In this document: piece after piece, positions 10,416-19,632 of the stretch
Numbering within the stretch: position 1 is the first letter of the stretch
Layout of the letters: every line of letters starts with the position of its first letter
Program-made: the position numbers and the translations under genes
Assembly: GCF_900078745.1 (NCBI RefSeq)
Contig: NZ_FKII01000050.1
Coordinates: 1-53,245, forward strand
Direction of reading: 5' to 3'
DNA length: 53,245 nt
Source of the DNA: Candidatus Ichthyocystis sparus
Lineage (GTDB): Bacteria > Pseudomonadota > Gammaproteobacteria > Burkholderiales > 2013Ark19i
The notes under the pieces: generated by a model
What the model was told of the DNA's origin: nothing
Seen by the model: only the letters and a program-made list of their open reading frames with translations
The model's database searches: none

Positions 10416-11003
10416 GTGATATTAGTGTTTGTATTGCACTATATGTTGGTTGAATAAGTGGCTTGTGTTCGTTTTGTGTTCTGGGCAATTTTTGGATCTT
10501 TTATATATTGCTCGTTAACGATGATTTTGTAATGTGGTGGTGTATTGTAATAGATTAGATCAGTACTAGATTGTTGTGTGTCTGCATTGATATGGGTTTT
10601 GTGTAGATTTATTTGTTTTAGCGCAGATTGTGGCTTAATTTTGCGATATGAATGTAGATATGATTGTTAGTTGGTGTTGGTGTGTATATTTGATCTGGTT
10701 ATTTTTCATAGGTAAGTTCTATTTCTCAGCATAATATCGGTTTTGTATGTAATGCTTGAAACATAATAAGCTCGTGTTCGTGTGTTGATTTATATTTGAT
10801 CTGCTTAATTTCTTTCATTTGGTGTGTGTTGCTTTCTGTTATTCTTCATTCTTGGTTGTTTGCTCCAGTATGCACCCTGCGGGGCATATGGGTGGTAGTG
10901 TATTGTTTCTTCTTTTATGTATGTTTTGTGTTTTTCTTTTCAATAGTAATGTCGATAAAAAATCAATAGCAGCGATCAGCAATGAATAAAAAAGGAGTTT
11001 GAT
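10416..11003 (+). other. Spacer cassette before gene 3
   Basis: A conserved spacer copy (TGTATTGCACTATATGTTGG, TTTTGTAATGTGGTGGTG, CATAATAAGCTCGTGTTCG, GATCTGCTTAATTTCTTTCA). The segment with the TGTGTCTCTGATG box is missing just before the AT-rich leader, so this copy is shortened at its 3' side. No gene seen. Confidence 0.75.
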
Positions 11004-13952
11004 GTGAATCCTGTAACTGGAGGCGTTGGTGCTAGTTATGGTACTGATGGTAGTGGTGATGGTGATGCTGATCAATTTGACGGTGGTGGTTTGCAGCAGG
11101 TTCAGGTTTTTCCTGGTGGTGGATTGGGTGTAGCTGCCGTTGCTACTATCTCCACTACTGCTACTATTTCTTCTGTCGTTACTACTTATGCTCCTGTTAC
11201 TACTGTTGTTGCCACATCCACTGGTTCCATTACCTCCACTGGTGCTACTACCTCTGTAGGTAAGGGTAGTAGTGGTGGTAGAAGTGATAAGGGCAAGGGA
11301 CCTGTTTCCAAGCGTTATGCTGTTGGTTCTACGGTTTCTGCTGCTGCTGTTCATACTACTCCTGTTGGTGCAAGTCCAGAATTAGTTTATCCCACTTCTT
11401 CTCGAACATCAGCTGATCCTACTTCTTCTCAAACTATGGAATGTTGCGGTTTCCATTTTTGTGCTCAGGATTGGTTAAAATTACGTAAGAGTGAAGATGG
11501 TTTTTTATTTATCGTTGGAGAAGTGGCTACCTCAATTTTTAGATCTCGGCTTGGGAAGTTCTCTTTCTCACGTGGTGCTTCTGTAGTAGAAGGTATTTCT
11601 AGGTTACGTGGTGAATTGTTTTCTGATGTTGAAGTAGATGTGAGAGATTTTTCTGAGGAGTACTTTGAGGATGTTTGTAGTAAAGTTGCTTCTTCTTCTC
11701 ATATACTTGGTGGAGCGGTTACAAAATTTAGTAGTGAGGAAGTCTGTCGATTTAGAGGATTGTTTTTTACTGCTATGCTTGCCAAGGTTAGAGAATGCTT
11801 GGCGCTTACGTGGAATTCAGAGGTTTCCCGGGCTTTGGATAGAGCTCTAGGTGCTTCCGCTGCTCCTGCTACCAGTCGCTCCCGCGCTAATTTTAGTGCC
11901 CGTGCTCGCGCTAATGTTAACGCTAGCGCCCGTGCTCGTGCTGCTGTTGTTCGTGTTGCTGCCGCTGCTCCTGCTACCGATCCTGCTGTTCGTGTTGCTG
12001 CCGCTGCCGCTACTCCTGCTACCGGTCCTGATCTTGGTCTCGATCTTGTTCTTGCTGACATTCGAGGTTGTGCTGCTGACCCTATTGATTCTAGCGCTCT
12101 CGTTGTCACTACCGCTACTGTTGCTACTGCTCCAGCTATTGCTACTGCTCCCTCTACTGCTCGCATTCGAGTTCCCTCTACCGCTCGCGCTCGTGCTACC
12201 ACTGCCACTGCCACTGTTACTACTGCTGGTCCTTCTGCATCTTTATTGCTTCCCGCTTCTTCTCATATTGATCCAGGATTTGTAGATTTGTTTGGTTTTA
12301 GAGTACTTCCTGAGGTTAGCGAGTTGGTTAATAAGCTCGTATCTGAGATGTGTGCATTGGCTAAAGGTGCTTACCCATACACGATGAGAACTCCAGTGTC
12401 AGATACTCTGTGTTGGTTTTCAAGTTCTGGAAAAAAACGTGCTTGGTGTTTAATGAGTATGAAGCTTTATGAGACCAAATTTGCAGCCAAATGCTATGTT
12501 GCGTATTGTGCTAAGCTCATTCCTGAATTTATTGTATCTATTTGCAGTGTTAGAGCGTGGGATTCCTCTAGTCGTTGCTTGTCGCCGTTAGTAGGAAACA
12601 GGTTAAGAGATTTTTGGGCATCCTTAGATCAAGCCGTTCTCAAAGCTGTAGGGGATTTTTTTGTTGCAAAGTGGGCTGCACTTACTATGCGCTTTTCTGT
12701 TCCATTTTTTTTTCCTTTAGGCCCTGAAGAGGGATCATCTGCTCTTTGTGGAGGAGATTTTGTTGATGCTTGTGCTAGTACTAGGTCTGGTGCTTCTTCG
12801 TTGTCAGGTTCAAGATTTGCTTCAATTATTGGAAGAGTGGAGGTGCAAGTAGTACGTGGTGATTGTGTAGATTTGTTTGGGTTTGAAGTACTTCCTGAGG
12901 TTAGAGAAATATTTGATGTTCTTATATGTGAGATTAGTGCGTTGGCCAGACTTACCTACTCTTCTGTGGTAAGAGATCAAGTGTTGGATGCCATGAGTAG
13001 GCTTCCAGATTCTGAACAATGTGCTTGGCTTACAGCTAATATGATGCTTTATAAAACTGGCTTTATGGCTAAGTGCTTTACCAATTATCATAGTGGGCTT
13101 TGTCCCGATTTTATTAGATCTCTTTTTAGCGTCAGAGTGGGGGGCGATTCTGGTTGTAGCTTGTTGTCATTAACGGGAAACAGTTTAAGAAATTTTTGGT
13201 TATCTTTGAATGATGCTATTACGGAATCTGTAGAGGCTGTTTTTTTAGCAGAGTGGGGTAAGTTTACTGGTAGATTTTTTGTTCCACTAGAACCTGAAGA
13301 GGAATCATCATCTACTGCTCTTTGTGGGAGAGATTTTATTAATGCTCTTGACAGGGCTGGTCTTCCTGCGTTGGCAATTTCAGGAATGAGAGGACGAGTG
13401 GCACGGAGAGCGGTACCTCATGTCGCTGAAGTAGCTAGTGGTAGCTCTGCAGCTGGTAGTAGCTCTATGGCTGATAGTAGTTCAGCCTCTGTAGTTGATG
13501 TTATTTCTGTAGCTGTTAGTACTGTAGCTAGTGGTGGTTCTGTAAGCGCTTCTTCTGTTGAGGTAAAAGAATCCCCTGCGATCACTAGAAGGGGTCCTAT
13601 TAGTGTACCTAAGAAATCATTTATGAGTAGATATAGTGCTGGCGGTGGTGCTTCTTTTTCTGGTATGACTTCTTCGGTGTCCTCCAGTAGTAGTGTAGCT
13701 GCTGGATCTTTATCCTCGGTATCTGCTATGGTTGGTGCTTCATCATTAGTAACTACTACTACCGCTGCTGCTGCTACTGCTTATACTTATTCTGGGGAGG
13801 AGGATGTAGGAGTGAGATTGGCGGCATTGATGAATCGTGGTCTTCCACCTTCACCGACTCCTGCTAGTGAATCAACTCTTACTGAAGGCAAAGCTTCTTC
13901 TTCAAATCGGGAAAGTGGTATAGGTAAAAGAAAAAGGAAGAAGAAAAGTTGA
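11004..13952 (+). CDS. Array gene 3: canonical B-A1-A2 paralog (982 aa)
   Basis: Function unknown. GTG at 11004 follows AAGGAG by six bases; the overlapping ATG two bases upstream reads ATG-TGA and cannot serve. The leader has GLQQVQ and KGKGPVSKR. Module B is about 145-287 (MECCGFHFCAQDWLKLR), with SIFRSRL and a final LTWNSEVSRALDRALG. A roughly 120-residue Ala/Arg/Thr linker with RARAN and AARA-like runs recalls the Ala-rich repeats of gene 1. A1 starts near 427 and A2 near 622. The tail carries PKKSFMSRY near 869 and RLAALMNRGLPPSPTP near 938, and ends GKRKRKKKS. The last 117 codons are identical at DNA level to gene 8, a mark of recent gene conversion or duplication. Confidence 0.95.
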   Translation: MNPVTGGVGASYGTDGSGDGDADQFDGGGLQQVQVFPGGGLGVAAVATISTTATISSVVTTYAPVTTVVATSTGSITSTGATTSVGKGSSGGRSDKGKGPVSKRYAVGSTVSAAAVHTTPVGASPELVYPTSSRTSADPTSSQTMECCGFHFCAQDWLKLRKSEDGFLFIVGEVATSIFRSRLGKFSFSRGASVVEGISRLRGELFSDVEVDVRDFSEEYFEDVCSKVASSSHILGGAVTKFSSEEVCRFRGLFFTAMLAKVRECLALTWNSEVSRALDRALGASAAPATSRSRANFSARARANVNASARARAAVVRVAAAAPATDPAVRVAAAAATPATGPDLGLDLVLADIRGCAADPIDSSALVVTTATVATAPAIATAPSTARIRVPSTARARATTATATVTTAGPSASLLLPASSHIDPGFVDLFGFRVLPEVSELVNKLVSEMCALAKGAYPYTMRTPVSDTLCWFSSSGKKRAWCLMSMKLYETKFAAKCYVAYCAKLIPEFIVSICSVRAWDSSSRCLSPLVGNRLRDFWASLDQAVLKAVGDFFVAKWAALTMRFSVPFFFPLGPEEGSSALCGGDFVDACASTRSGASSLSGSRFASIIGRVEVQVVRGDCVDLFGFEVLPEVREIFDVLICEISALARLTYSSVVRDQVLDAMSRLPDSEQCAWLTANMMLYKTGFMAKCFTNYHSGLCPDFIRSLFSVRVGGDSGCSLLSLTGNSLRNFWLSLNDAITESVEAVFLAEWGKFTGRFFVPLEPEEESSSTALCGRDFINALDRAGLPALAISGMRGRVARRAVPHVAEVASGSSAAGSSSMADSSSASVVDVISVAVSTVASGGSVSASSVEVKESPAITRRGPISVPKKSFMSRYSAGGGASFSGMTSSVSSSSSVAAGSLSSVSAMVGASSLVTTTTAAAATAYTYSGEEDVGVRLAALMNRGLPPSPTPASESTLTEGKASSSNRESGIGKRKRKKKS

Positions 13953-14569
13953 GTGGCTAGTTTTTGTATTGCGCTATAACGTTGGGTGAGAGGGGTTTGT
14001 GTTCATTTTAGGTTGCGTGAGTGATTTTTCAGACATTGCTCATTAGTAATAGTTTTGGAATATGATGTCGTATTGCAATAGGTTAGTCTTGGATTGTTGC
14101 ATATCTGCGTTGTGTGGGTTTTGTTTAGATTTATTTGGTTTGGCACGGATTGAGGTTTGTTTGACAATACAAATGTGGATGCTACTGTTGGTTATGCTTG
14201 TTGACTATTCTTTATAGGTGATACTTGTTGCTCAGCATACTATCAGTTTTGTGTCTAATGTGTAAAACAGAATAAACTCGTGTTCGTATGTTGATTTATA
14301 TTTGATCTGCTTAGTTTCTTTCATTTGGTGTGTTGCTTTATTTTGTTCTTGGTTGTTTGCTCCAGCATGCACCATCCGGTGCATAGAGATGATAATGTAG
14401 TGTTTCTTTCTGTATGCTTTGTGCTTTACTTTGGTTATGAGTGAGTACCTAGTGTTGTATATGATCAGGTTGTGCCTCTGATATGGTGGTGGTGTGTATT
14501 AGCTATAAATTAATAATAACGGTGATAGAAAATCAATAACAAAGATCAACAATAATAATAAGTAAAAAA
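13601..14569 (+). repeat. 969-bp exact direct repeat, copy 1 (partner 36711-37679)
   Basis: Line-by-line comparison shows no mismatch to 36711-37679, an offset of 23110 bp. The repeat spans the 3' end of gene 3, the whole following spacer, and the leader up to six bases before the next ribosome-binding region, where a run of six A becomes seven A in the partner. Similarity continues with scattered differences through about 14890. Upstream of 13601 it drops at once to ordinary paralog level. Confidence 0.95.
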
Positions 14570-14578
14570 GAGTTGCTT
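13953..14578 (+). other. Spacer cassette before pseudogene 2
   Basis: A complete conserved spacer (GATATTGC-like box replaced by AGACATTGCTCATTAG; ACAGAATAAACTCGTGTTCG; TCTGCTTAGTTTCTTTCATT; AGCTATAAATTAATAATAAC). It is identical to the spacer at 37063-37689 apart from the final bases. No gene seen. Confidence 0.8.
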
Positions 14579-16240
14579 GTGGGTTCCGCCTGGAATCGGT
14601 GGTTCTTGTTCTGGGGTAATAATGATGCCGGTCAAGTTGATATTGGCGGCTCACGGCATGTTCAGGTTTTTCCTTATGGTGATTAGGTGTACCGTGTATT
14701 ACTTCTGCTACTCTATCTTTGTTGCTATTTTCTTCGCTGCTGCTATCTCCACTGACGTTACTATCTCTGTGTGTAAGCTTATGATAGCTGTAGTAAGAAT
14801 AAGAAGAGTAACGGATGTGTTCCCGCTATATTGCTGATATTTGTCACTGCTCTGTTCATTCTATTACTATAAGAATTATAATTGCTTTTGCTCCTTCACT
14901 TTTTGGTACTAGTGCTCTTCTAGAGGGAGTTAATTTCATTCTTTTCAAACTATTGAGTATAGTATGGAAATGATTTTTTACGTACACTTTAAGAAATGGC
15001 TGTTTCAATTTTTAGATCTCTTATGGGAGACCACCTTTTTCTTAAGTGTTGCCTTTGGAGAAAGAGATATTTCTATTTTACGTTGCGAATTGTTTGTTGC
15101 TGTTGAAGAGGGTGTGCACGGTTTTAATGAAGTGTATCTTGAGAAATGTTCATCATAGAATTATTTCTTCTTTGTATCTCTTTGGTGAAGAGAGGAGGGG
15201 ATTTAGTCACATGGAAGTTGCTCAATCTAGGGAATTGTTTTTTGCCAATACAGTCGCTATGGTTAGAGAGTGTTTGGTGCTTTTATATGGAATTTAGAGA
15301 TTAATTCAGAGTTTTTGGTTATGGTAGGATTCAAAGTGCTATTGCTACTGTTGCTTTTGCTTCTACACCTTCATTTCTTTCTGATCCTCCTTCTCTTGAT
15401 CCAGGGTTTACTGTTTTTGTAGATTTGTTTGGTTTTAAAATACTTCCTTAGGTTAGCGAAATAGTTAATGTTCTTATCTGTGAGATTAGTTCATCAGCTA
15501 TACGTACTTAATCGTCTATTGTGAGAATACGGTATTGTATGCCATGAGTAAGCTTTAAGGTTCTGAATAGCATGTTTGGCTATAGCTGTGATGCTTTATA
15601 AAATTGGCCGTGGACAAGTTCTTTGATGCTTATCATGCTTGGTTTTGTGCTATTTGATTTCATTGACTCTCTTTTAGTGTTAGGGCATGGGGTACTTCTG
15701 GTCGTAGCTTAAGCTTATTGTAATTAGCGGTAAATATGGTAAGAGGTGAGGTTTTTGGATATCTCTAGGTAGAGTTTTTATAAAAGCTACGCAGGATATT
15801 TTTGTAGCAAAGTGGGAATTTAATAGGCTCTTTTCTTGTTCCATCAATCTCTGGGAAGTAATCATTATTTACTCTTCTTTGCGGGGGAGATTTTGTTAAT
15901 GCTTATGCTAGTACTGGTGTTCCTGCGTTGGCAGTTTCAGGGCCCGGTTTAATTATAAGAGAATTAATAGTACGAGCAGTATCTCATGTTGATGAAGTAG
16001 CTAGTGGTGGTTCTGTGGCCGATATTGGTTCTACTTCTAAATTGATATATAAATCATCTATGGTTGGCACTGATTCTTCTACCTTAGATTTTTCAGAGCC
16101 CTTTGTTAGCTATAGAAGAAGTTGAATTGTCCATAGTCAGTACTTCTTTTTCTGCTGTCTTGGTAATTTTTAGAAGATGAATTATCTGAGTGGATAGTGG
16201 TGCTAACAATTAGTGTTTCTTCTTTCTGTTACTACTTATG
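14579..16240 (+). pseudogene. Pseudogene 2: decayed B-single A paralog
   Basis: The start GTGGGTTCCGCC corresponds to GTGAATCCTGTA of intact genes. A leader remnant (14579 to about 14940) contains the GGT-rich and VGKG-equivalent parts with frameshifts. B remnants run about 14950-15310 (FRSLMG, REDISILR-like text across frames). One A copy runs about 15417-15950 with internal stops. A tail interior follows, related to the acidic EEVELS segment of gene 10. The RLAALL motif and basic end are gone; homology breaks off near 16240 directly into spacer sequence, suggesting a deletion. Open stretches at 14964-15158, 15046-15297 and 15928-16125 are fragments of it. Confidence 0.85.
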
Positions 16241-16730
16241 TTATTAGTGTGTCTATGTTGATATAGGTTTTGTGTAGATTTATCTGGTTTTATCGCAGAT
16301 TGTGGTTTATTTGACAATATATGACCATTAGTTGTTGTGTGTATTTGGCTATTTTTCATAGGTAGGTTTCGTTGTTCAGCATACCATTAGCTTTGTAATT
16401 TTGTTTGTGATGATACTTAAGGCAGAATAAACTAGTTTTCGCGTGTTGGTATTCCTTGACTTTTTATAGTTGACGTGTTGCCTGCTAGCACGCTTGCTTG
16501 TTCGCCACAGCGCCTTGTGCTCTACGTGACGTTGGAGGTAACTGTGTAAGGTAACTTCTCTGCGTGCTTTGTATTTTGTTGTTTCTGCAGTTGTAAGTAG
16601 GCACCCACTGTCTGTACTCAGATTGTAGAAAGCAGTGTGTGCTAGCTACAAGTTGATGGCAACTATGGTGAAAAATTGATAACAAATAACAACGGATTAA
16701 CAATAATAATAAATAAAAAAGGAGTTTGGT
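16241..16730 (+). other. Spacer cassette (truncated at its 5' side) before gene 4
   Basis: It starts inside the cassette at the TCTATGTTGATATAGGTTTT landmark, so the gene-proximal 3' part is deleted. It then has TTTTTCATAGGTAGGTTTCG, AGAATAAACTAG, a variable segment and the AT-rich leader ending in AAAAAAGGAG. No gene seen. Confidence 0.7.
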
Positions 16731-19400
16731 ATGAATCCTGTAGCTGGAGTAGGTGGTGATAGTTCTGATGTTGGGTGTGATGATGTTGCTGATCAAGTTG
16801 TCAGTAGTGGATTGCAGCAAATTCAGGTTCGGGATTTTTCTGATGTTGTATTGGGTGAGGCTAGCGTTGCTAATGCTCCCACTATCGCTACTACTTCCTC
16901 TGCTATTACTACTTCTGCTATTACTACTTCTGCTGCTACCTCCACTAGTGCTACTACCTCTGTAGGTAAGGGTAGTAGTGGTGGTAGAAGTAGTAATAAG
17001 GGTAAGGGACCTGCTCCTAGGAGGGGTTGTACTGCTGGTGTTGTAGTTTCTGCCGCTTCTGTTTCCGCTCCTACAGGAATTGCTACTACTGCTACTGGTG
17101 GCGCAAGTGCTCTAGAGTTAGTTGATCTTACTTCTTCTCAAACTGTGGAGTGTTGCGGTTTTCATGTTTGTACTCCGGATTTGTTAGCATTACGTGGGAT
17201 GGAAAATGATCTTTTATGTGCCTTTGAAAAAGTGGCTTTTTCAATTTTTAGATCTCTGGTTGGAGGATCTCGTTTATTCCGTGGTGCTGCTGGAGTAGAT
17301 ATCTCTAATTTGCGTGATGAATCGGTTGCTTCTGTTGCAGCGCATATGAGTAATTTTGTTGGAGTATACTTTGCTAATATTTATAGTAGAATTGTTGCAT
17401 CTTTTCATTTTATTAGTGGAGAAAGTGTTAGATTTAGTGATGAGGAAGCCGATAAGTTTAGAAGATTATTTTTTGCTGGTACAGTTGCTAGGATTAAAGA
17501 GTGCTTAGCGATTAAGTGGAATTCAGAGATTTCCCGTACTTTGGAGGGAGTTCCAGTTGTTCCCGCTACCTCTGACACAGTTGCTGAGGTTAAGGAGTGC
17601 TTAGCAATTAAGTGGAATTTAGGTATTTCCCGTACTTTGGAGGGAGCTCCAGTTGTTCCCGCTACCTCTTCTTGCTTTCGTGCTCCCGCCGCTACTGCTA
17701 CTCCCGCTGTTGTTGCTCCCGCTGTTGTTGCTCCCGCTTCCCCTTCTACTACCCATTTTGTAGATTTGTTTGGGTTTAAAGTACTTCCTGAATTTGCTGA
17801 AATGGTTGACACGCTCATTTCTGAGGTTTGTGCATTTGCTAGACGTACTTACCCCTATGTAGTGAGAGTTCCAGTGTCAGATGTTATGTGTAAGCTTTCA
17901 GTTTCTGAACGACTTGCCTGGTGTGTAGATAATGTGATGCTTTATGAGACCAGTCTTGTGTCTAGATGTGTTGCTGTGTACTATGCTAAGCTCCTTCTTA
18001 AATCTATTGAACCTCTTTGTGCTGTAAGGGCATGGGATTCTTCTAGTCGTAGCTTGTCGCCATTAATGGGAAGCATGTTAAGAGATTTTTGGTTATCCTT
18101 AGACCAAGCCATTCTCAGAGCTGTGGGGAATTTTTTTATTTCAAGGTGGAATGGACTCATTGGGAACTTTTTTGTTCCATTACCACTAGGCCCTTTAGAG
18201 GGATCCTCTGCTCTTTGTGGAGGAGATTTTATTAGTGCTTACTCTAAGATTAGCGTTCCTTCGTCGGCAGTCTCGGGATGTACTTCAGTTGCTGGAGAAA
18301 TAGGAGCACAAGCAGTACCTCATGATGATATTTATGTGGCCGGTGGTGATCTTATAGATTTGTTTGGGTTTGAAGTGCCTGTTGAGGTTGGAGAGATAGT
18401 TAATGTTCTTATCCGTGAGGTTAGTGCGTTGGCTAGACGTACTTACCCATCTATGGTAGGAGCTCCCGTGTTGGATGCTCTGCTTGAGCTTTTAGCTCCT
18501 TCTGAACAATTTGCGTGGCTTACATCTAATATGATGCTTTATAAAACTTCCTTTATGGCTAAGTGCTTTTCCGAGTACTGTTCCGAGTTTCGTCCCGGTC
18601 TTATTGATTCTCTTTTTAGTGTCAGGGACTGTAACACTTCTGGTCGTAGCTTGTTGTCACTAACGGGAGACAGCTTAAGAATTTTTTGGATATCTTTGAG
18701 CAGTGCTATTGTAGATGCTGTAGGGGATATTTTTTTAGCAGAGTGGGGTGAATCTGCCAGGCTATTTTTTGTTCCAGGACCTGGAGAGGAGCCACCATTT
18801 ACCGTTCTTTGTGGGAGAGATTTTGTTAATGCTAATTCTAAGGTTGGTGTTCCTGAATTGGCAATTTCAAGGTCTGGTTCAATTACGAAAGTACGAAGAG
18901 CACAGGGAGTATCTTGTGTTGCCGAACCAGCTGGTGGTGTTTCTTTGGCTGGTAGTGGTTCTGTGATTTCTTCCTCTGTTACCACTTCTGCTGGGGTAGT
19001 AGAACCTGATGTGGCAGGTGGAGTTAGTGGGCGTGTTGATTATTCTTTGGGACTCAAGAAATCATTTATGATTAGGGAAGGTATTGGTGAGTCTTCCTCT
19101 TCGGTTGTGCCTTCTTCTTCAGTTGTGTCTTCCTCTTCGCTGTTTTCCACTAGTAGTGTAGCTGCTGGATCTTTATCTTCGGCATCTGTAGGGATGGGTA
19201 GTGTTTCATCGGCAGCAACTACTACTACTTTTACTTATTCTGGGAATGAGGATATAGGAGTGAGATTGGCAGCATTGCTGAATCAAGGTCTGCCACCTTC
19301 ACCGCCGCCTGCTAGCGAATCAATTCCTACGGAAGGCGGAGTTTCTTCTTCAAGTCGTGTAAGTGTTAGAGGAAAACGAAAAAGGAAGAAGAAAAGGTAA
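16731..19400 (+). CDS. Array gene 4: canonical B-A1-A2 paralog with ATG start (889 aa)
   Basis: Function unknown. ATG at 16731, unusual in this array, follows AAGGAG by six bases. The leader carries NPVAGVGGDSS and NKGKGPAPRRG. Module B starts near 139 (VECCGFHVCTPDLLALRGME); its last helix segment (about 251-282, VARIKECLAIKWNSEISRTLEG) is tandemly duplicated. A short Pro/Ala/Val linker leads to A1 (from 344) and A2 (from 542; DLIDLFGFEVP). The tail has the LKKSFMIR variant rather than PKKSFMSRY, a Ser/Val stretch, RLAALLNQGLPPSPPP near 844, and ends GKRKRKKKR. It lies between two decayed copies. Confidence 0.95.
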   Translation: MNPVAGVGGDSSDVGCDDVADQVVSSGLQQIQVRDFSDVVLGEASVANAPTIATTSSAITTSAITTSAATSTSATTSVGKGSSGGRSSNKGKGPAPRRGCTAGVVVSAASVSAPTGIATTATGGASALELVDLTSSQTVECCGFHVCTPDLLALRGMENDLLCAFEKVAFSIFRSLVGGSRLFRGAAGVDISNLRDESVASVAAHMSNFVGVYFANIYSRIVASFHFISGESVRFSDEEADKFRRLFFAGTVARIKECLAIKWNSEISRTLEGVPVVPATSDTVAEVKECLAIKWNLGISRTLEGAPVVPATSSCFRAPAATATPAVVAPAVVAPASPSTTHFVDLFGFKVLPEFAEMVDTLISEVCAFARRTYPYVVRVPVSDVMCKLSVSERLAWCVDNVMLYETSLVSRCVAVYYAKLLLKSIEPLCAVRAWDSSSRSLSPLMGSMLRDFWLSLDQAILRAVGNFFISRWNGLIGNFFVPLPLGPLEGSSALCGGDFISAYSKISVPSSAVSGCTSVAGEIGAQAVPHDDIYVAGGDLIDLFGFEVPVEVGEIVNVLIREVSALARRTYPSMVGAPVLDALLELLAPSEQFAWLTSNMMLYKTSFMAKCFSEYCSEFRPGLIDSLFSVRDCNTSGRSLLSLTGDSLRIFWISLSSAIVDAVGDIFLAEWGESARLFFVPGPGEEPPFTVLCGRDFVNANSKVGVPELAISRSGSITKVRRAQGVSCVAEPAGGVSLAGSGSVISSSVTTSAGVVEPDVAGGVSGRVDYSLGLKKSFMIREGIGESSSSVVPSSSVVSSSSLFSTSSVAAGSLSSASVGMGSVSSAATTTTFTYSGNEDIGVRLAALLNQGLPPSPPPASESIPTEGGVSSSSRVSVRGKRKRKKKR
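17481..17672 (+). repeat. 96-bp in-frame tandem duplication in gene 4
   Basis: ACAGTTGCT begins at 17481 and again at 17577, a 96-bp period (32 codons). It repeats the C-terminal helix of module B (VA.(I/V)KECLAIKWN..ISRTLEG) plus VPVVPATS. The two copies have diverged slightly (WNSE against WNLG). No other array member has it. Confidence 0.88.
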
Positions 19401-19632
19401 ATGATTAGTTTTTGTATTGCACTATATGTTATTTGAGTGAGGGGCTTGTGTTTGTTTTATGTTGAGAGTGATTTTTTGATGTATTGCTCGATGGCAATAG
19501 TTTTGTGATGCGGTGTTGTATTGTGTCTTATATTGTGTCTCTGGTGTGAAGGTGGTATGTGTTAGCTGTAAATTGATAATAACGATGATAAAAAATCAGT
19601 AATGCCAATAACAAGTAAGAAAATAGTTGGGC
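19401..19632 (+). other. Shortened spacer before pseudogene 3
   Basis: Only about 230 bp. The 3'-flank landmark (TGTATTGCACTATATGTT and the TTTTGTGATGCGGTGTTG box) is joined directly to the 5'-leader box (GTGTCTCTGGTGTGAAGG, then GCTGTAAATTGATAATAAC). An internal deletion of roughly 400 bp relative to a full cassette explains this. No gene seen. Confidence 0.75.

Noticed and set aside
14577-14837. 86-codon frame, nearly identical to one at 37688-37948, apparently a conserved small gene
   Set aside because: The conservation comes from the recent duplication around the 969-bp repeat. The frame is the shifted leader of pseudogenes 2 and 6 and starts at their degenerate start codon.
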